From NCBI GenBank assembly GCA_051871555.1, contig JBJECZ010000186.1, forward strand, positions 1 to 15,388: a DNA stretch of 15,388 bases, written 5' to 3'. Made by a program: the position numbers and the translations under genes. This DNA is from SFTJ01 sp051871555. GTDB lineage: Bacteria > Bacteroidota > Bacteroidia > Bacteroidales > Muribaculaceae. Below are positions 14,495 through 15,388 of this stretch, one piece after another; the first letter of the stretch is position 1, and every line of letters starts with the position of its first letter. The notes under the pieces were generated by a model that was not told the origin of the DNA, did no database searches, and worked only from the letters and a program-made list of their open reading frames with translations.

Positions 14495-15181
14495 CTACAT
14501 GCGTGTGTCGAGGTGTAAGATGTGCTGCACGAGCATGAGTTCGCGAATGTCGGCGCGGCTGATTTCCATGTCGTCGTAGTCGGGGTTGGCGCTGCGCAGA
14601 ATCACCTTCGCCGGGTCGGGGTGGCGGCGCAGAAACTTAATCAGGCGGTAATCGTCGAGCAGCACCACATAGATTTGTCCCCAGAAGATTTGCTCAATGT
14701 TGCTGAGTTCGCGCAGTGCCACATAGTCGCCATTGTGAATCACTGGCGACATGCTGTCGCCACTCACGCGCACCACGCGGCAGTTGCTGCTGATTATGTC
14801 GGGCAGATTGATGCTGCCAATTATTTGGTCGTTGGCAAAAAGCATCGAGCGTGGCAGTGCTCCGGCGGTGACGTCGATGTCGTAGACCGGCGTTCCGGCG
14901 GCTGGTGCCTGCATGGCGTCGCTGCCGGGCAGATTAGATGCCGCGGGGATGTTGCCCTCTTTGGGGAACGGAATGTCGGTGCCTTGCATAAGCCATTGCT
15001 TCGACACGCCCAGGTTCACCACCATGCGGTTGGCAAATGCGTCGTTGATGGGCAGCCGCCCGTTGAGGTATTTCGACAGGTTGCTGTTGTCGATGCCTAT
15101 GCGCTCGGCAAAGTCGCGCTGCTTGAGGTTGAGTTCCTTGATTAAATACTTTATTCGTGCTATTCTTTCCTCGTTTTCCAT
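14495..15181 (-). CDS. LexA/CI-like self-cleaving transcriptional repressor (HTH-XRE + peptidase S24)
   Basis: A 228-aa regulator. Residues about 6-65 form an XRE-type helix-turn-helix: LKQRDFAERIGID, then the recognition-helix region NSNLSKYLNGR. A flexible Pro/Ala-rich linker (75-98) leads to the S24 domain. The cleavage site is A106-G107 in DVTAGA. The catalytic serine is S143 in SGDSMSP and the lysine is K182 in RLIKF. Their spacing (37 and 39 residues) matches LexA, where the numbers are 35 and 37. All parts needed for RecA-stimulated self-cleavage are present, so a role in damage or stress response, as in phage CI or chromosomal S24 repressors, is likely. No phage genes are near, so it is probably a chromosomal regulator or a relic. 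Its promoter carries two palindromes over the -33 element, which suggests autorepression. Confidence 0.9.
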   Translation of the reverse strand: MENEERIARIKYLIKELNLKQRDFAERIGIDNSNLSKYLNGRLPINDAFANRMVVNLGVSKQWLMQGTDIPFPKEGNIPAASNLPGSDAMQAPAAGTPVYDIDVTAGALPRSMLFANDQIIGSINLPDIISSNCRVVRVSGDSMSPVIHNGDYVALRELSNIEQIFWGQIYVVLLDDYRLIKFLRRHPDPAKVILRSANPDYDDMEISRADIRELMLVQHILHLDTRM

Positions 15182-15207
15182 AATTTGTGTGGTTTTGATG
15201 GTTTCGG

Positions 15208-15238
15208 GGTGGTAAAGTTACGCACTTTGGTGGTAAAA
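15208..15238. repeat. Direct repeat of GGTGGTAAA, 21 bp apart
   Basis: GGTGGTAAA occurs at 15208-15216 and 15229-15237, two helical turns apart, on either side of the spacer of the repressor promoter; the first overlaps the -7 element. It could be a second regulator site, but chance cannot be excluded for nine bases. Confidence 0.5.
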
Positions 15239-15245
15239 TGCAAAA
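15213..15245 (-). promoter_or_regulatory. Promoter of the S24 repressor gene
   Basis: On the minus strand TTTTG (15241-15245), a 20-nt spacer and TAACTTTA (15213-15220) fit the Bacteroidetes pattern with one mismatch in the -7 element. Transcription would start near 15206, about 25 nt before the ATG at 15181. The TTTTG is part of the first palindrome at 15240-15251. Confidence 0.6.
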
Positions 15246-15265
15246 TTTTGCTTGCAAAATTTTGC
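15240..15265. promoter_or_regulatory. Tandem palindromic operators, probably of the S24 repressor
   Basis: The perfect 12-bp palindrome GCAAAATTTTGC occurs twice, at 15240-15251 and 15254-15265, separated by TT. Centres are 14 bp apart, so two dimers would bind on partly rotated faces of the helix. The first copy contains the -33 element of the repressor gene, so bound protein would block its own transcription. Assignment to this repressor is inferred from position and symmetry. Confidence 0.65.
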
Positions 15266-15328
15266 GGTTATAGGGTTATAGGGTTATAGGGTTATAGGGT
15301 TATAGGGTTATAGTGTTATGTGGTTATG
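15265..15328. repeat. 8-bp tandem repeat GGGTTATA
   Basis: Five perfect units of GGGTTATA run from 15273 to 15312, with one degenerate unit before (CGGTTATA) and two after (GTGTTATG, TGGTTATG). The array begins where the second operator palindrome ends. Short repeats of this kind change copy number by strand slippage. Confidence 0.9.
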
Positions 15329-15333
15329 GGTTG

Positions 15334-15363
15334 AGTTTCCTTTGGAAACTTTGGCTTAAGCCA
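15334..15363. repeat. Small hairpin followed by a perfect 12-bp palindrome
   Basis: AGTTTCC (15334-15340) and GGAAACT (15344-15350) enclose TTT. Two bases later TGGCTTAAGCCA (15352-15363) is a perfect palindrome. They lie between the 8-bp repeat and the window edge. They may be operators or part of a terminator for a gene outside the window; no gene is visible in 15182-15388. Confidence 0.5.
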
Positions 15364-15388
15364 TTGATTAACCGAGAAACAGCAAGCA

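Noticed and set aside
14495..15181. Prophage boundary suggested by the CI-like repressor
   Set aside because: No integrase, Cro-like gene, attachment repeat or phage structural gene is visible within the window; a phage origin cannot be supported here.
15265..15328. CRISPR array or telomere-like sequence
   Set aside because: Units are 8 bp with no spacers, and there are no cas genes; it is a simple tandem repeat in what appears to be a circular chromosome context.

Overview
The window is most likely chromosomal DNA from a member of the Bacteroidetes, probably order Bacteroidales (gut Muribaculaceae/Bacteroidaceae type). This rests on several things seen here: a TonB-dependent receptor with an N-terminal carboxypeptidase-regulatory-like domain, a DUF4369-type lipoprotein, a receptor-plug protein without a barrel, a GH43 lipoprotein, and several promoters of the form TTTTG-N19/20-TAnnTTTG that fit the Bacteroidetes primary sigma factor. 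No rRNA, tRNA, CRISPR array, transposase or phage structural gene is visible.

Layout. 1-333: 3' end of an unrecognised plus-strand gene, possibly of the BspA leucine-rich-repeat type. 398-1732 (-): AAA_14/DUF4143 ATPase with a canonical promoter and a leader holding 33-bp tandem repeats; this left part is visibly more AT-rich than the rest and may be acquired. 2051-3478 (-): GH43 glycosidase lipoprotein, bounded by a strong hairpin downstream and a nested set of inverted repeats upstream. 3600-6292 (-): a two-gene unit, a small secreted protein overlapping a 767-aa secreted protein with a TonB plug but no barrel, behind a canonical promoter. 6367-7053: about 700 bp of apparently non-coding, palindrome-rich DNA. 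7092-10935 (+): a TonB-dependent receptor of the TIGR01782 kind followed by an exported acid-phosphatase-like metallophosphoesterase, ending in a bidirectional terminator. 11032-14399 (-): a run of three genes, in transcription order a DUF4369/thioredoxin-fold lipoprotein without redox cysteines, a lipoprotein with a C-terminal membrane helix, and a multi-spanning membrane protein carrying ten CxxCxGxG motifs. 14495-15181 (-): a LexA/CI-like self-cleaving repressor whose promoter carries two tandem palindromes over the -33 element. 15265-15363: an 8-bp tandem repeat and two small palindromes.

How the parts may work together. The receptor and phosphatase probably form a phosphate-ester scavenging pair: the phosphatase acts in the periplasm or outside the cell and the receptor moves its substrate or product over the outer membrane. 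The GH43 enzyme probably trims arabinose- or xylose-containing glycans but has no SusCD partner here. The most unusual unit is the translationally coupled pair at 11032-13305: an inner-membrane lipoprotein with a predicted cytoplasmic tail, next to a membrane protein with an enlarged DnaJ-like zinc arm. It looks like a small envelope complex of unknown function. The self-cleaving repressor appears to be autoregulated; whether it also controls its downstream neighbours cannot be decided from sequence alone.
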